A DNA stretch of 64,000 nt from the NCBI GenBank assembly GCA_037903355.1, contig JBAJFE010000039.1, forward strand, positions 62,001 through 126,000, in the 5' to 3' direction. The stretch is from Trichuris trichiura. Taxonomy: Eukaryota; Nematoda; Enoplea; Trichinellida; Trichuridae. Below the pieces are notes generated by a model. The model searched no databases, was not told the DNA's origin, and saw only the letters and a program-made list of their open reading frames with translations. Positions 1-13,000 of the stretch are shown one piece after another. Position 1 is the first letter of the stretch. The number at the start of each line of letters is the position of its first letter. The translations under genes were made by a program, and so were the position numbers.

Positions 1-3000
1 AAAGGCCAATCAGAGAACCTACAATACTGAAAGCTAGTTAAAAAATCTAATAGATTCGTAAAGAATGCACGGCTACCTGCAGTCAGCAAGGATTACTGCA
101 CCGAAATCGTCTTTGTGCCGAATGACCCGACCAATAGCTTGATTGACCGCTCTGACAGCTTCTAAGACGTACCAAGTTTCGCCATCGACACCCTGAAAAC
201 TTCCAATCTCAGAGCAAATAAGGCAATCAATTGTCATTAGGGTGCCAACAATGATGAGGACACGTACTTTCCGAAGATTTCGCTATTACTATTTATTAAA
301 GCAAAGGATCACTGTGAAACTATGAAATATAAGAACACTGCTACAAAAAGTTATACTTTTGTAGTTAGCCCCGTTTTAATAAGTTGCAAAGTGGCGCCTT
401 CTACCAATCATGCTTAAAGTCTTATAACAATTAAAATGATCATGAAAATAATTGCATACGTAGCATCTTAACAGAAATATGGGGAATTAGCTGGTCTTAA
501 AAGAAAAGGCCATTACGACTTGAAGAAGTATGCTGCGAACGGGTGACAGATTCCTTAAGTTCCATGTTACACAACAGCCTTCACCTTGAATGTTAGGATA
601 AATTACAGCCGTACCTTCTACCGCCAAAAGTGTGATTCTTAGAAAACTTGCATTAGAAACCCAAACGCAGTGGAATAATTTCCACGCTGGCACGAATAAT
701 AAACCGTATCAAAAAAGCAATGAACGCTCTTTCCGTCAAAAAACTTACGGACTGCTTTGATCTGGTCAGACTGTTAAGGTGGTCTTTCTTCAAGCGTACA
801 CGAGGATCGAAGGCCGGTGGAAATGGTATTCCAATAATGACAACTGCTCTAGCAGCACAGTCAGCAAAATCGAAACCTTCGCTAACCTGTGCAAGTATTC
901 CACGTCTAAAAGATTACCATCCGACAAGAATAGAAACAAACCTTTCCACGCATCACGCAAAAGAATACAGCGCCGACAGGTTGCATGCCCTCTTCGGTCA
1001 GTTTCTTGTATGCATTGAGAACGTCAGCAAACTGGTCTTTACGTCTCGGCTCCACAAACACGTTTTTTAGCTTCTCAATTCGTTTCATTATTCCGCTGTT
1101 CTGCAAAAGCATGGACAGCTATACTAACAGTGACACACACACATTTCATAGTAGAAATATGCAGTGCTAACAAGTTTCCATAGGAATTCTTGAGTATTTT
1201 CTTTAAGTTACTGACTTCTACGAAACACATACTAGTCATCCCTTGTGTTCAAAATTACTGTTGTGAAACTTCGCGCTACCTACTATTTACTTGTCCATCT
1301 GACTTATTATTATAGCAAGTCCTGGATCGTTCTATCGATACATTCTAAGTGGATAGCATAAGCTGCGAACAACGGATCGTGCAAGTCCAAACGCGCATTC
1401 GTTATTGAACACTTTAGCTACCGAGTGCCTGACAATACTTGCCTTCCAATGCTCCGTACAAAAATCAAGCTGACCATAAGAGGGGAAGAAAACGAGCAAT
1501 CCCTGAGGAACAATACGGCATAAATTTACGACGCTATTCCCCAAAGAAGCCAAATATTTCTTATTGCTTCTAAAATTTAAAGCAAAAAACATGAATTACG
1601 CAATTTCTACCTGTGCACACCTATTTGCATAAGAACCGTTGAGAGATGTTCCGTCAGGGCCATTTGGACATACGTAAACTTCAAAATGCGATCCTCCAAC
1701 AACGTGTTCGCCTTCCATGCAGACAGAAAACGGACTGAAAACTTGTTCCCGTTCATTTTAACGATCAAACAGACCGATATCTACATTCTCATTTCATTTG
1801 TAAAGCTGTTCAATGGTGATAATGTTCCACTTGTGACAATAACAGAATGGACTCCGTGACTAAGCAATGCTGACATACTATAACCAGCGCTAAAGCACCA
1901 ATAATTGACCATAAATGAACGTGATTTGTCTTTGGCAGCAGCGTCCATACCAGACTTTTCAGAGCATAAATAGACCTGTATACAAGTGCAGAAAGTTCGT
2001 AAGGAAAGGAAGTTCAAACAACTCGCTAAAGCATACTTTAAAATCAGTCGCGGAGACAAACCCAGAACATCTTCCAGTTGCGAGTGAATCACCATAAATA
2101 ACGTTTAGCAAACGAGAAAACTTCTGCAGTGCCAATCCACGGCTCATCCAAACGCTGCTTTCAGCTAACACAAAGACGCTAAGGTTTAAGCAGGCATACG
2201 CGGTTGGTTAAAAAAATAAATGCAACCTTTTGTTGTGAGGTACGAAGATACTTGGTCGGCCAATAAACTTATTCCTTCGCACAAATTTGGATGAAGTTGA
2301 GCCCTGGCCAAAATATCTTGCAGAAACTGGCCCGGAAATGCAGTTGGGCAGCTCTCCGGTGAGTCCAATAGTTTAGGTAAAACCTCTTCATTTAAACGCT
2401 CTTCTAGCCCTTCCATTAAAACTAAACGACTCATTGTGTGGGAAAGAAACAGTGTGAAGAAAAGCTACGGATTAAATGCGAAAGCTCATTCAAATTGACG
2501 TCTGACTGCGAGCCACGAGTCATCGAAGAACTGCTGCCGAATGGAACTTCCGAATCTTCCTTAACAACAACACCGTACGTAACTTACAAACAAAACCACG
2601 TTACTATTGTCTGCCGAAGAGATTCTTGTTCATCCAAAAGCATTTTAAGCGCACCGCGAGCTTCCTTCAACGCTGCAGCAATGTCAGTGATTTTAAAGGA
2701 AAATGAAGCTGCCTCTTCGCATATCTTCTCCTACGAAATTAAGCCAACTGTTAGACACAGATTTCAATGACGTCATCACATTTCACCAAATTATGAGCTT
2801 CGTCGAATATTAAAATATTTCCTCGAAGAGGAACTTTGTTCAAGCGCCTCGTCTGGAATACAGAGTTCAAGGCGGACTACAAATGACATTGCCGAAGGAC
2901 GTAAACGTACCGTAGGGTCCAGAAGGTAATTGTATGGCATTAAAATGAGATCAGCTTCTTCTTGTTTTTCTCGAGCCTTGAAGAAAGGACAGAATCTGCG

Positions 3001-3870
3001 ACAAATTTCGTTACACATTGAAGACTACAGCCAGTCTGCGTACTCGTGGCGTTTACCAAGTCCTACCAACTCTTCAATGTCAGGAAAGCGATCAGAAGTA
3101 GAAACTAAAGATGGAAACGATTCTGCAAATAGAAGAGGAATTATAAAGAATAGCAACCGATATGTTAGCATACTTTTATGATCTAGATAGTACTTGCAAC
3201 TTCGTGTAAGAATCTTCGAACGACATAAATAATTCTGGAGAATAGATCATGAATAAAAGTCGGTAACAATTGACAAGCACACCTTGATAGTGCTGTCCCT
3301 TTCTTGGCTCACTTGAGGATGAACGCACAACTGATCACGCGATCCAAGAAAGCAAACCTGAATGCTTTTCCAAACGAATGGCAAATAATCAAAGCCGAAT
3401 TAAAACCTACTCCTTATATGAAGTTTTATTAAGCTCTTTAATGACCTGCGATAGCTGTGCATGGGTTCTTGAAGCGTACAGGATTTGTGTTTTCCCGCAA
3501 AGCGCACCTACTCTCTCACAGAGGATTGAAAAAAGATAAAATTGTTTATGCAACAGTCACCTTGGTCGGGAGTCACAGTGGCACCGTGGTTTTCACTTGG
3601 TCTGCGAGACTTCAACCAAGCAATGGTAGAACAAAGCAATGCTACCGTTTTACCGGTTCCGGTTGGTGATTCTAGCGCGGCATTAGTACCCTAAATGGAG
3701 ATGCAAGAGTTGACTAGTATTCCGAAAGCAACACAGCCTACCTGTTCTAAACAGTTAACTACTTTACTCATAAGGTCTAGCTGACATGGATAAGGTTCAA
3801 AAGGAAACCGTATGTTAAGTCCTTCGACGCAGATATCATGACTTCTGAAACAGAGAAGACATGCTGTAAT
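1..3870 (-). CDS. RTEL1: RTEL1-like DNA helicase, N-terminal and core part (cut by the window edge)
   Basis: This is a multi-exon XPD-family superfamily 2 helicase. RTEL1 unwinds telomeric T-loops and G-quadruplexes and dismantles D-loops in the nucleus. Reading down the minus strand I see FPFEPYPCQ (3.8 kb), Walker A SPTGTGKT (3.66 kb), [11 protein letters not shown] (3.47 kb) and [11 protein letters not shown] (3.33 kb). These are followed by MPYNYLLDP (2.93 kb), the DEAH box IFDEAHN (2.80 kb), [10 protein letters not shown] and [11 protein letters not shown] (1.85 kb), GLLVFFPSY (1.48 kb), FVEPRRK (1.04 kb) and [19 protein letters not shown] (about 0.09-0.16 kb). The order and wording fit RTEL1 better than XPD, DDX11 or FANCJ. 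A cysteine exon with [15 protein letters not shown] fits the iron-sulphur cluster region. The true start codon is in a small exon I could not place, so the upper limit is approximate. The C-terminal part lies left of base 1. Family assignment is sure; exact exon ends are not. Confidence 0.92.
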
Positions 3871-3879
3871 GCAATCGGT

Positions 3880-5046
3880 ACCTTAGGGCAGGCAATAACT
3901 TTTTGTTTGTATTTGCGGAGTCTTCCCGTTTCTCCAACCCACAGATTCATTTAAACCTTCAACCCAAAGCTTTCGGATTTGTCTCAATCCAACGTCAACG
4001 TATTCTTAGTCTCAGAACGGTGAGGTAAATTCGAAAGCATTGTGTTGATGGTTTAAATACGATGATCACATTTGAAAAAAAAAAGAAATGCAGGTAAATA
4101 TAAACGAGGCTCTACGGACCCGTGCACAGCAAGCCTCACTTCCATCGTACGATAACATCTAAAAAACAGCCATAACCAGTAGTCTGCTTGCCATGAATCA
4201 ATGATTTATGTAAAAAAAAAAGTTTATTTTTACGTAAGAATTAGATTTTTGTTTTCTTAAGGAGACTATAGAGTCCGGTCTGAATATTCGCCAACAACTT
4301 CGTGATCCTGAAAAAATAAAAGCTAACCAAAAGATGGTCGGGCCGTTTGTTCTCATAAAGACGCATTCGTAAAGAACGAAGTGTTTCGGAATTTTAAGAA
4401 TCTAAACCTCTTTAGTTACTTCTTCTACTGCCGAACCGGCTAGTCAGGCTTCTCGTCTCGTGCACGCCTAGGGAAATAGGCAGACATAATAACACCGATA
4501 CAACATCTCAGAGCTTGCAAGTCTCTCCTTAATTCCCTAGTCAACGTAGCTTCTTGGTACGAAACAGCGGACCTTCATGTAGAGCACACAAATTTGTTAT
4601 TACGGAGATTGTCCCTCTATAATATTCAGTAAATGTGTAGCCGAAGCTTTCGCTTTGGGCCTTAACATGTCTTCGGCGGATAGGTACTGCCGAAGACGTA
4701 TCAAGGCCTAAAGCGATTTTCTCTTGCTGATATCGTCTGCTGCTTTATCAACTGATTACTACGTACTTGATAATCAGGCAACGGCGCGTCACCATACTTC
4801 TAGTTCGGGCTTACGTTTTAAATTTCATTGGCAAATGAAAAATGTCTACCTACCTCATTTTGACTTTCCTATTTCACTTTCTTCTGAAAAAATACATGAT
4901 AGAGAAAACTTGGCGAAGTAAAAAATAACGAAAAAGTACAGCGGCTCGATGACAAGCACTGTTTCGCATGTGTAAATAAAGTAAAACAACAGTTTACTAG
5001 AACTTACGAAACAAAATAATGGGGAATGCGAAGCGTCACAGGTAAC
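3880..5046. other. Intergenic region between the RTEL1 5' end and the PIGT 3' end
   Basis: No gene is recognised here. It contains a good hairpin at 4648-4718 (listed separately) and otherwise AT-rich sequence. It should hold the RTEL1 promoter and the PIGT polyadenylation site, but no clear motif fixes either. Confidence 0.5.
4648..4718. repeat. Imperfect hairpin with about 30-bp arms
   Basis: The arms lie at 4648-4677 and 4689-4718 and pair over about 30 bases with a few mismatches; both arms carry GTCTTCGGC or its complement next to the loop. The loop is about 11 bases. No target duplication was found. It could be a small palindromic transposon or a structured transcript end between two minus-strand genes. 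Confidence 0.6.
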
Positions 5047-8000
5047 TCAGCCACAACGGTTATCTTCTGTAGCAGTTCCAATTTGAGATTCATTCCGCTT
5101 GGACGGCATAAGGCACGATATCCATGACTGGACTAAATCTTTTCCGCTTGTTAACAGTGATCGCTTCTTCGCTTTTGAGAAGGTAAACCTAGCAAACATA
5201 CGCCGATTATGAAAAACAAATAAAGCAAGTATCAACTACCTTCTGGTCGTTAAATTGTGCACTGGACCAAATGAAAGGGCGAAAACTGTACAAACCAGGC
5301 AGAGTACGTTATAAGGCATACTGAAGTCCGGGGTCGGCATGTATACTACAATCTGTTCACCGAAAATTTGCAACGGCTCAAATGAATCGGAAGTTCTTAA
5401 AGATATGCAAGATTAGCACATAGCAGTTGCTGGTAGGTTGCAACAAAATTCTACCCAAAAGTCATGTTGAAATTCACTAGCACCGAGTGAAAACTTTCCG
5501 TTTCCAAAGGAAGATAGAATTCCACAGAAGCCGCAGGAAGACGAAAACCGTAATTAGCATCGGATGGATACTCGGTCCAACGCAAGAGTGATTTGTCGAA
5601 ATTAATCATCAACGAACAGTTACCACCGGAAGGCAAAAGGAGCGGAACTTCAAGATAATGTGGTAGTGAACGATCTCTAGCCGCTTGATAATGTACTTTG
5701 CCTTCAATACTAACGTCATTACAAAGAAAGATGCGTGAACATGGGTTTACCCATTCTGTTTTTACTCATGCCATCGCACGAAAATCGAAGCGTATGGAAA
5801 TAGATTCGAATAAACCATGGAATAATGTGCCTGAATAAAACCGCGACTTCCACATTAGCTTCATTTTGGAGTTCATGAACAAAGGTTAAATTGTGAAAAC
5901 CGATCCCATAGACCCGACTGAGTATTGTCACTGGCAGTTTATCCACAGGAACACTTTTAGCAGGGATGGTATGGTCAGTGCGTTTAGCCCATTCTGCGGA
6001 ATCTAATGCAACAAAATGATGACCTCTGTAAACTGTTCTTGCACCAATTTTCTGAATGCGAACATCCCCCTAAATTTAGCATCCTATTGGCTAAAAAGTG
6101 TCATCAGAGTTATACGAACCTTTCTAGGCATCTTTAATAATACCACGCTGCTAGTTGCGATTGCACAAGCCTCCTTCATACCACTCCCGAATAAGGTAAG
6201 CATATTTGAATCTATAAATAAAGAAATGTTCAAAACGAAGTGTAACTGAAATAAAAGCTTACCATTTTTATCGTTGTCGAGGACTACTGTGACAGTCTGG
6301 TGCAGCTCAAAATCCTCCCTGCCATGTGCCTGTGAAAAGAAAAGGATGAAAAAATTAGACGAAAAAATGGATATTTTCTAGGCTTAACTACGCACTTTGC
6401 AATGATATGAATAAAAACATGTTACAAAAATTTATTTAACTTCAACATATGTAACAGATTTTTAAATCGTTTTGCTTAAACGTATGGCACGTAATCAGTG
6501 AACTGCTTCATCCTTCTTTACTTGGCAGAGCTTTAGGGGAGACAGCGTCCTGCCATAAGCGCACATTCAGAAATACTAAAAAGGCCAAAGTTGGACAATA
6601 ATAAAAATTAACGGGCATCACCTGGAACGTCAAATGAAAATAACGTTGCAAGGACCTTCAAAAAGATTTAAAAAGGCTGGGATTATAACAAAGGACGAAC
6701 ACGCAGTTTTTCCTTATGGGATCGTAGATTCTGGTGGGGTTCAAGATTTTATTTAACGGTAAGGATCCCGTTAATAATATGAAAAACATGACCGAGCTTT
6801 CTGGTGGTGTACCGTCGCCCGTCGTCAGCGGTGTAACAAAGATAATGATATTGTTTGTTACACCGTTGATGACGGGTTACAATACACCACCTGAAAGCTC
6901 CGGCATGTTTTTCATGTTATTAAGGGAATCCTTTCCGTAAATAAAGTCTTACACTCGACGAACTATGCAAGTTGTAAGAGGTGGTCAAAGAATGAGCTAC
7001 AATGAATTCGTTCCGGCTACATGTGCTATTCCATTTACAGAAGCAACATAAAGATCTCAAAAGTTCGTTCAGCCAACTATAAGTGGTTTTTCAAATAAAA
7101 TTTGAAGGGTCAGAAAATTACTTTGCACCTATTCGGGTTCTTCATAACACGCTAAAGTAGCGCTGAACTTTAAACTTCGTCTACTCATTCATAAGATACC
7201 CAGTTTAGTTAACAGAATATGACATACGTTAGCATGAGTGGTCCTCTTCGCGGAAAGTGCCAACGAACTGTAGTACGAACCATAAATTTTGCTTGAACGC
7301 AAAAGGGCAACCAACCCTCTCTGAAAGCATTGGTAGTCAAACGAGCATAATGCGAAAGATATTTAAAATCAACATTTAGGTATGTTCAGAAAAAAAGTTA
7401 TCCGTTGAACATGGCCAACGGAGTCCTCATGCCGACATTTTCGGACCCCTACGCAAACAACATCATTTCAAAGGTACTTAGTAAGTAAAAATGCTTCAGC
7501 TAGAATGATGGCAACTTACGTCCGTCTTGCAAGGTAAAAGCTTTTTCCACGGCGTTAAATTTTCAGTGCACACAGTTTCACTTGGGAGAACACCATATCT
7601 GGAGTTTTCCCACTCGAACGACGAAGAAATGTGCCCATCTTTGTGGAGTTTATACATTGGAGAAACTGTATGCGCCGAATCAATTTGTGAAAAGGAAGCG
7701 CAAAAAAGACCGCTTAAAGAGTGCACAAGGCCGCGCCATTTATGGTCAATGCTGAAATAAATCGCGTGTATAGTAATTGGACAAAAACTTTTGCCTACCT
7801 CCTGGCTGTATCGTTTTCGAACAAGGCATAGATGCTTGCGCCAATTGGAACTATAGGACTGTAGTAACCCCACAGACGTTGCCTCCACAGCCCTTGCGTC
7901 AAGCTCAACTGTAGTTTACTTACATGATACTCCTGCAGTATTCGACCAAATGCATTTGGCATTAAATTAAAATGGTCTAAAAAGAATGAATAAAATAAAC

Positions 8001-8210
8001 AGCCAAAAAAGTGCAACTGATGGTACTCTTGTATGACGACGAAATGGTGCGAAAACTAAAATATGCCAGTAAATGATCGCTACTGAGAGGCACAACATGA
8101 AGGGATTCATTGTAACTTTCCTCGGGCGAACAAGCGGAAAGGACAATGGCGGAAACAACAAAAATAAGCAGCATGATTTTGAGGCTGGCGGTTTGAACAC
8201 TACGACACAT
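5047..8210 (-). CDS. PIGT: GPI transamidase subunit PIG-T
   Basis: PIG-T is a luminal ER subunit of the GPI transamidase, which cleaves the C-terminal signal of precursor proteins and attaches the GPI anchor. The first exon from 8210 gives a hydrophobic signal peptide (LLIFVVSAIVLSACS). Next come LQLSLTQGLWRQRLWG (7.89 kb) and LSGLFCASFSQIDSAHTVSP and CTENLTPWKKLLPC (7.5-7.7 kb), the last nearly invariant in the family. Further exons are at about 6.2-6.3 kb, then PWFIRIYFHTLRFSCDG (5.8 kb) and LRWTEYPSDANYGF (5.57 kb). The C-terminal membrane exon has TPDFSMPYNVLCLVCTVFA (5.3 kb). The last exon ends with a basic tail and a stop at 5047-5049. A palindromic element sits in the intron at 6.75-6.95 kb. 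One or two small exons between 7.0 and 7.4 kb are not resolved. Confidence 0.95.
6746..6946. mobile_element. Palindromic miniature element in a PIGT intron
   Basis: About 200 bp form one long imperfect inverted repeat. The left arm starts near ATTTAACGGTAAGG and the right arm ends near CCTTTCCGTAAAT. Matching inner blocks include ACATGACCGAGCTTTC against GAAAGCTCCGGCATGT, and GGTGTAAC against GTTACACC around the centre near 6846. No coding capacity is visible. The inner part carries the recurring TGANGAC..GAAAG block on both strands, so it is related to the other palindromes in this window. Confidence 0.75.
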
Positions 8211-10040
8211 CTGTCAACTTTCTTTGTAGATCAAACATATTGTGCAAGCTTAAACAACGCCTTAAAAAACCTGAATTACAATTTTACTTCCAGCATGTTG
8301 TACGTTAGGGCGCGAACAACACCAATACCGTTTTTGCGATAGGTAGGTCCATGGGAGCAAGCTATCTTTAAGGCACTCATTTTATCAAAATTAAAGCTTC
8401 TTTTAAATATTTTTCTAGCCCTATTTATGCTGGTAAAGTACCTTTAAGCATTTTTTTTAGAATTAAAGCTTTTGAAAGGAAAACAATTGTAACTGAAATT
8501 TCCTTGTGTGCATTACGTTACTATGGAAACTGTACCACAAGTTGATTTTAAAAGTCTGACTTAAGCCCTCAAAATGTTCACTTACATCAGCAAAAAGGTT
8601 CGTTTAATTATTCAACCATGTTTAATTGAAAACGTTCCGCGTAGAATATTGAGCAGATTCATGACCGCGCTTACCTATACGTGCTTGGGTTTCCATATTT
8701 TTTTGATTCATTTTCGAATTAGCTAACAATTTTCACCTTAGCGTCAGCATATCTTTATTATTTCGTTCAATTCTTTCCTTTCAAAACTGGCAATCGGGAA
8801 AGCGACTGTCACATATATTGCTATTTGCTGATAAGATTTCATTCACCTGTTTGACGACTAACTCCTCTAATGTAGCTAACACGAATACGTTTATTTCAAC
8901 TACGAATATGGACGTAAAGCTTTTAAAGTTCCTCAACTTTTTTCTTCCGTCTGCGAAGTAACAAAGATGTTAACGCTATAACAGTGAAAATATGATTCTT
9001 TTTAACGGTTTGCTGAAATTCAATTACATAAACGATTAGTGGGGGTTAAAAGTCGAAGCTTATTCGCCATCACATGAACATTGATGACGGAGAATGTTTT
9101 CCGGAAAGTTCTGTTACATTTTTTCTACCAATAAACGGTTTTCAATCTGCACTATGAAGTGACCATGGGACAAGCATTATAAGCCCTACAGATTCAAACT
9201 TATTCGTATTCTATTCTACTGCTGCGCTTCTTTGCACTTTAAAAAATGCGTAACGCTTTTGACTCAGATCTGCTGCTTCAAGTTTATTTATATTATGACT
9301 ATTCAAGCTTAATTTGCAGTTACTACAACTCTTTTTTGCGTGGAATGGATTGTGTAACGAAATCGTTGTTTCTTTTTCCGTCCGTTTTCTTTCCATTCAT
9401 GGCGTTCTTTTATGAAGATTGTACTAATAGTTAACCAATCAGACTTGCAAAGCAAAGCTAGAATGTGAGATAACGATTGAATGCGGCTTCTATGCTTTTC
9501 ATAAAGGGTACGGAATTGGAGTACATTTAAAGGCCACGCGTCCAGTTCAGAATGCTACGTGTTCAAGCCTTCATACACAGTTTACTTATGGAATGGATCC
9601 ATTGTTTAAAAAATGTTCCATCGAAACCCTGTAGACCATGTCTTCTGGTCAGCGAATTAAAACGATAATAAGGATCTTTCCATTATACGGACGCAAATAG
9701 GTCTCCGATAATTCGTAATTCAGACAATGCAATCTGACCGATACATGCGATGACGCTTTCAAAGCGTGTCCGTCATAAACCGTTACTGAGCATTATCCTA
9801 GCCAGAAAGGAAAGTGTCAATGAGACTGTATTATGGATCAGAAGGGGACGTGTTTGCAACCGTACGACAGCAAGGATTCCAGTGTGTAATAGGAATTCGG
9901 AAGAAACTCTTTTAACAAATAGATTCTAGATAGACCATTTAAATTTCGATTAAAAAAGCTGTGAGCTTACAAACGTCAAGATTAAACTGAATGGACTCGT
10001 TGCAGAATATTTACACTTACTCTGTTTACCAGCTCTGTTT
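8211..10040. other. Intergenic region between divergent PIGT and WDR35
   Basis: About 1.8 kb without a recognisable gene. It lies between two divergent gene starts and so should contain both promoters. The only structured item I see is a copy of the TGATGAC..GAAAG block at 9081-9113. The open frames here are short and look random. Confidence 0.5.
9081..9113 (+). ncRNA. Ribozyme-like block, copy at 9.1 kb (candidate)
   Basis: TTGATGAC is followed by GGA, a loop, TCC and GGAAAGTTC. The three-base stem GGA/TCC sits where other copies have different but still pairing bases. It resembles the catalytic core order of a hammerhead ribozyme (CUGANGA, helix II, GAAA), with T in place of the first C. 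No flanking helices were shown, so it is only a candidate. Confidence 0.25.
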
Positions 10041-10049
10041 ATTACATGG

Positions 10050-13000
10050 TTGCCTTACAGAGCTGGTAATTACGAGCTTTCGAATTTGCATTCTATATTA
10101 CAGATATCAATACCCAACAATACCCAGCTGATGTGCATTTCATGGAACCAAGCAGACAACTACATCGCTTGTGGCGGTGACCAAGGGCTCTTGAAAGTTG
10201 TGAAGCTAAACTCACACCCAAAATCGCATAGCAAAGCCACTAGTGCTTCTTCAGACGTCTCAATAGATATAAACCTGGAAGGCCACAGCGGTCAACATAA
10301 TGCGGTAGGAGAACTGCGCCCCATTACTTTAAATGCCGTTTCAGGATCTGTACTGGTGGCTGTATGGAATACGAAGTTTCAGAAACTAACGACCGTCGAC
10401 AGTCGTGGTTACATTATCGTTTGGGTACCACACAATGGTAAGACTATGCATCAGAACACTATGTTTCGAAGAAATAAAAATATTCTGTTTACTTTCATGT
10501 TTAAATATCAGTTCTTCCATGAATATTTAGAAGTATACTCGTCTCTCAACTGCAGAAGAGGTACAAAAGCTTTCTTAATGTTATACATCTATAGGGACTT
10601 GGTATGAGGAGATGATCAACAATCGTAATAAGTCAACAGTGAACAGTATGAAGTGGAGTAGCGACGGCAGCAAGATTTGTATTGCCTATAATGACGGTAT
10701 CTCTACTGCAAACTTCATAGGGCGTTCAAGCGAAGACTATTTAGGAATGGTAATTGTTGGCTCTGTTGATGGCAATAAGCTATGGGTGTCAGAACTCCAC
10801 CAAAATATCGTCGCTGTGGAGGTAAGGCATTTTGTCTCGCAAAAGTTGCAGCACCTTCATTCATGAACGCGCAAGAGCACATATTACTTGATTTCGTAAT
10901 TTAACCCATTTCTACTCCTTTAACATCTATATCTTTGCACAAGGAATCTCTTTTCCCAAAATGATACGGCATAGTGCTCACCATCTCATAACACTTATAC
11001 TCAATGCCTTTTAGCACCCAATTTATTATTGACAATACTACTACATCTACTAGACGGTAGATTGCGTATGTGGTAAGCCTTTTCTATGCTTTCCAGTGGT
11101 CTCCTTATGATAAGCTTATCCTGCTGGGCACAACAAGTGGAGAAATTTACGTATACGATTCTTCCGGGAATTTTCAAGTAGGCAGCATGTTTGAAATAAT
11201 TCGTAAGTCTTAACGCGCTGCATTTCAGTCGAAGATAAAAGTGCCGGTGGCACTGAACCAACTGGAAAATCAACAGCTAGTCTGCATTGATTGGGGAAAC
11301 TCGACGCATGACTTTGAAGGACCTTCTTACCCGAGATGTCTGGCCATCGTTTATCAACAGGGCTATTTGCAGCTGCTTTTTAACGAGAAAGATAAGCGTA
11401 CGTTTTAGTTACCTTCGCTCGCGCTATAAACGAATGCCTTTTGCAAAAATGATCTTCAGGACAGATTAATAGAACGCTTTCTTACTCATCTTGTTTTCCA
11501 TAACTTGCATATTGCAAAAGTTCAGGGGGAAACTTTCTGAACTGGTTGCGGTGAAAGCTGACTTGCAGAGAGTTCTATTGCACATGATCAGATGCCACAC
11601 GGTGAACAACATCTACATTTGATTAAGTCTTTTAGATCCGTTGACTGCCAACTTGCCGATTCAAGTAATCGTTGCTAAGTGGAATCCAGACGGGACAGTA
11701 CTCGCTGTACTGGCTGAAAAGGCTGAACTGCCAAGCGGTGAACGTAGCATGATCTACTTTATCAACGGATATGGAGAGGTTCGCCCTAAAGGATCTTAAA
11801 CAGTTGGAGATAAGACGAGGCTTTAATTGTAGCCAATCCACATGCTCAAGATACCTGCAATGCAGGCACGTGGATGCAGCTGGGAAAAGAGTGGCCTTTG
11901 TCTCGCAATTGCTGCTGACAGCTCTATCATACTTGCCAACATAAAGGCAGAATACAAGGTTCGCCCGCATTGGGGCAGTTATGCCCATTTCGGATAAGAG
12001 CTTACTTTTTCTTTCAGTGGACGTTTTTTTCAAACACTGTTGTCTACAGTTTTAAACGACCTGATAGAAGGGACACATGCGTCGCTTTCTGGGATTCCAA
12101 ACTAAATGAAGTGCACATGAAGCATGTGCACATGCTGGCCTTTGTTGATTCATTCAAGGATCACGCTCTAATTCTGCACTGTTGCAAAGACGATGAAAAC
12201 AAAGTAACACCAGCTATATGCTAATATATATATGTTTCTAAAGACGGGGTGTCTTTTAACAGGTTTAGGTTGTTTAATAGTTGGTCTTTTGGTTCATGGA
12301 TTCGGCCGGTTTAATATGTCTGTAAATAAACTTCAAAATGCCCTATTAACGAATGGATGAGCAAATTGTCAGAGAAAATACAGAACAATTTTATACCGTA
12401 CGTTTCGGAACTGCTCTTGTTCCGTCGTCCTCCCTTACACTGCTGACGACAGAACAAGAGCAGTTCCGAAACGTACGGTATAAAATTCTTGTGTATTTTC
12501 TCTAACAACCTGCTCATCCATTCGTTGGTAGGGCATTTTGAAGTTTATTTACAGATACATCAAACAGGCTAAATCCATGAACAAAAAATCAACCATGAAA
12601 TTTACATAAACAAAGAAATAACAGTAACTTGTTCAGCATTACCTGGAAATCTGCAATAGCGTTGGCAACCCTATTGACTTCACTTCCATTGCATGGAAGG
12701 CACTATTTGCAACTGTCAATTCCCAATGTGCTATTGTGGCGGACACCGACAATTTCTGCTTATGGTATTTTACGAAAGTCTTGTCGGCAGACCAAGAATG
12801 TGCAACGGCGAAGCTGACTACCATGAGAAGACAAAGTCGCTTAATGTTTGCTAAGAAAAAATAATGTCAACAACTTTAACCCCGCATCTCATCTAGGACA
12901 TTTCATATAGACGACTCGTCCACAGGAGCAGCGGTCGCGTCTGATGGATCTGCGAATAAGGTGGGCAATTAAAATTTTTTAACTTCAATTACGAAGGTGT

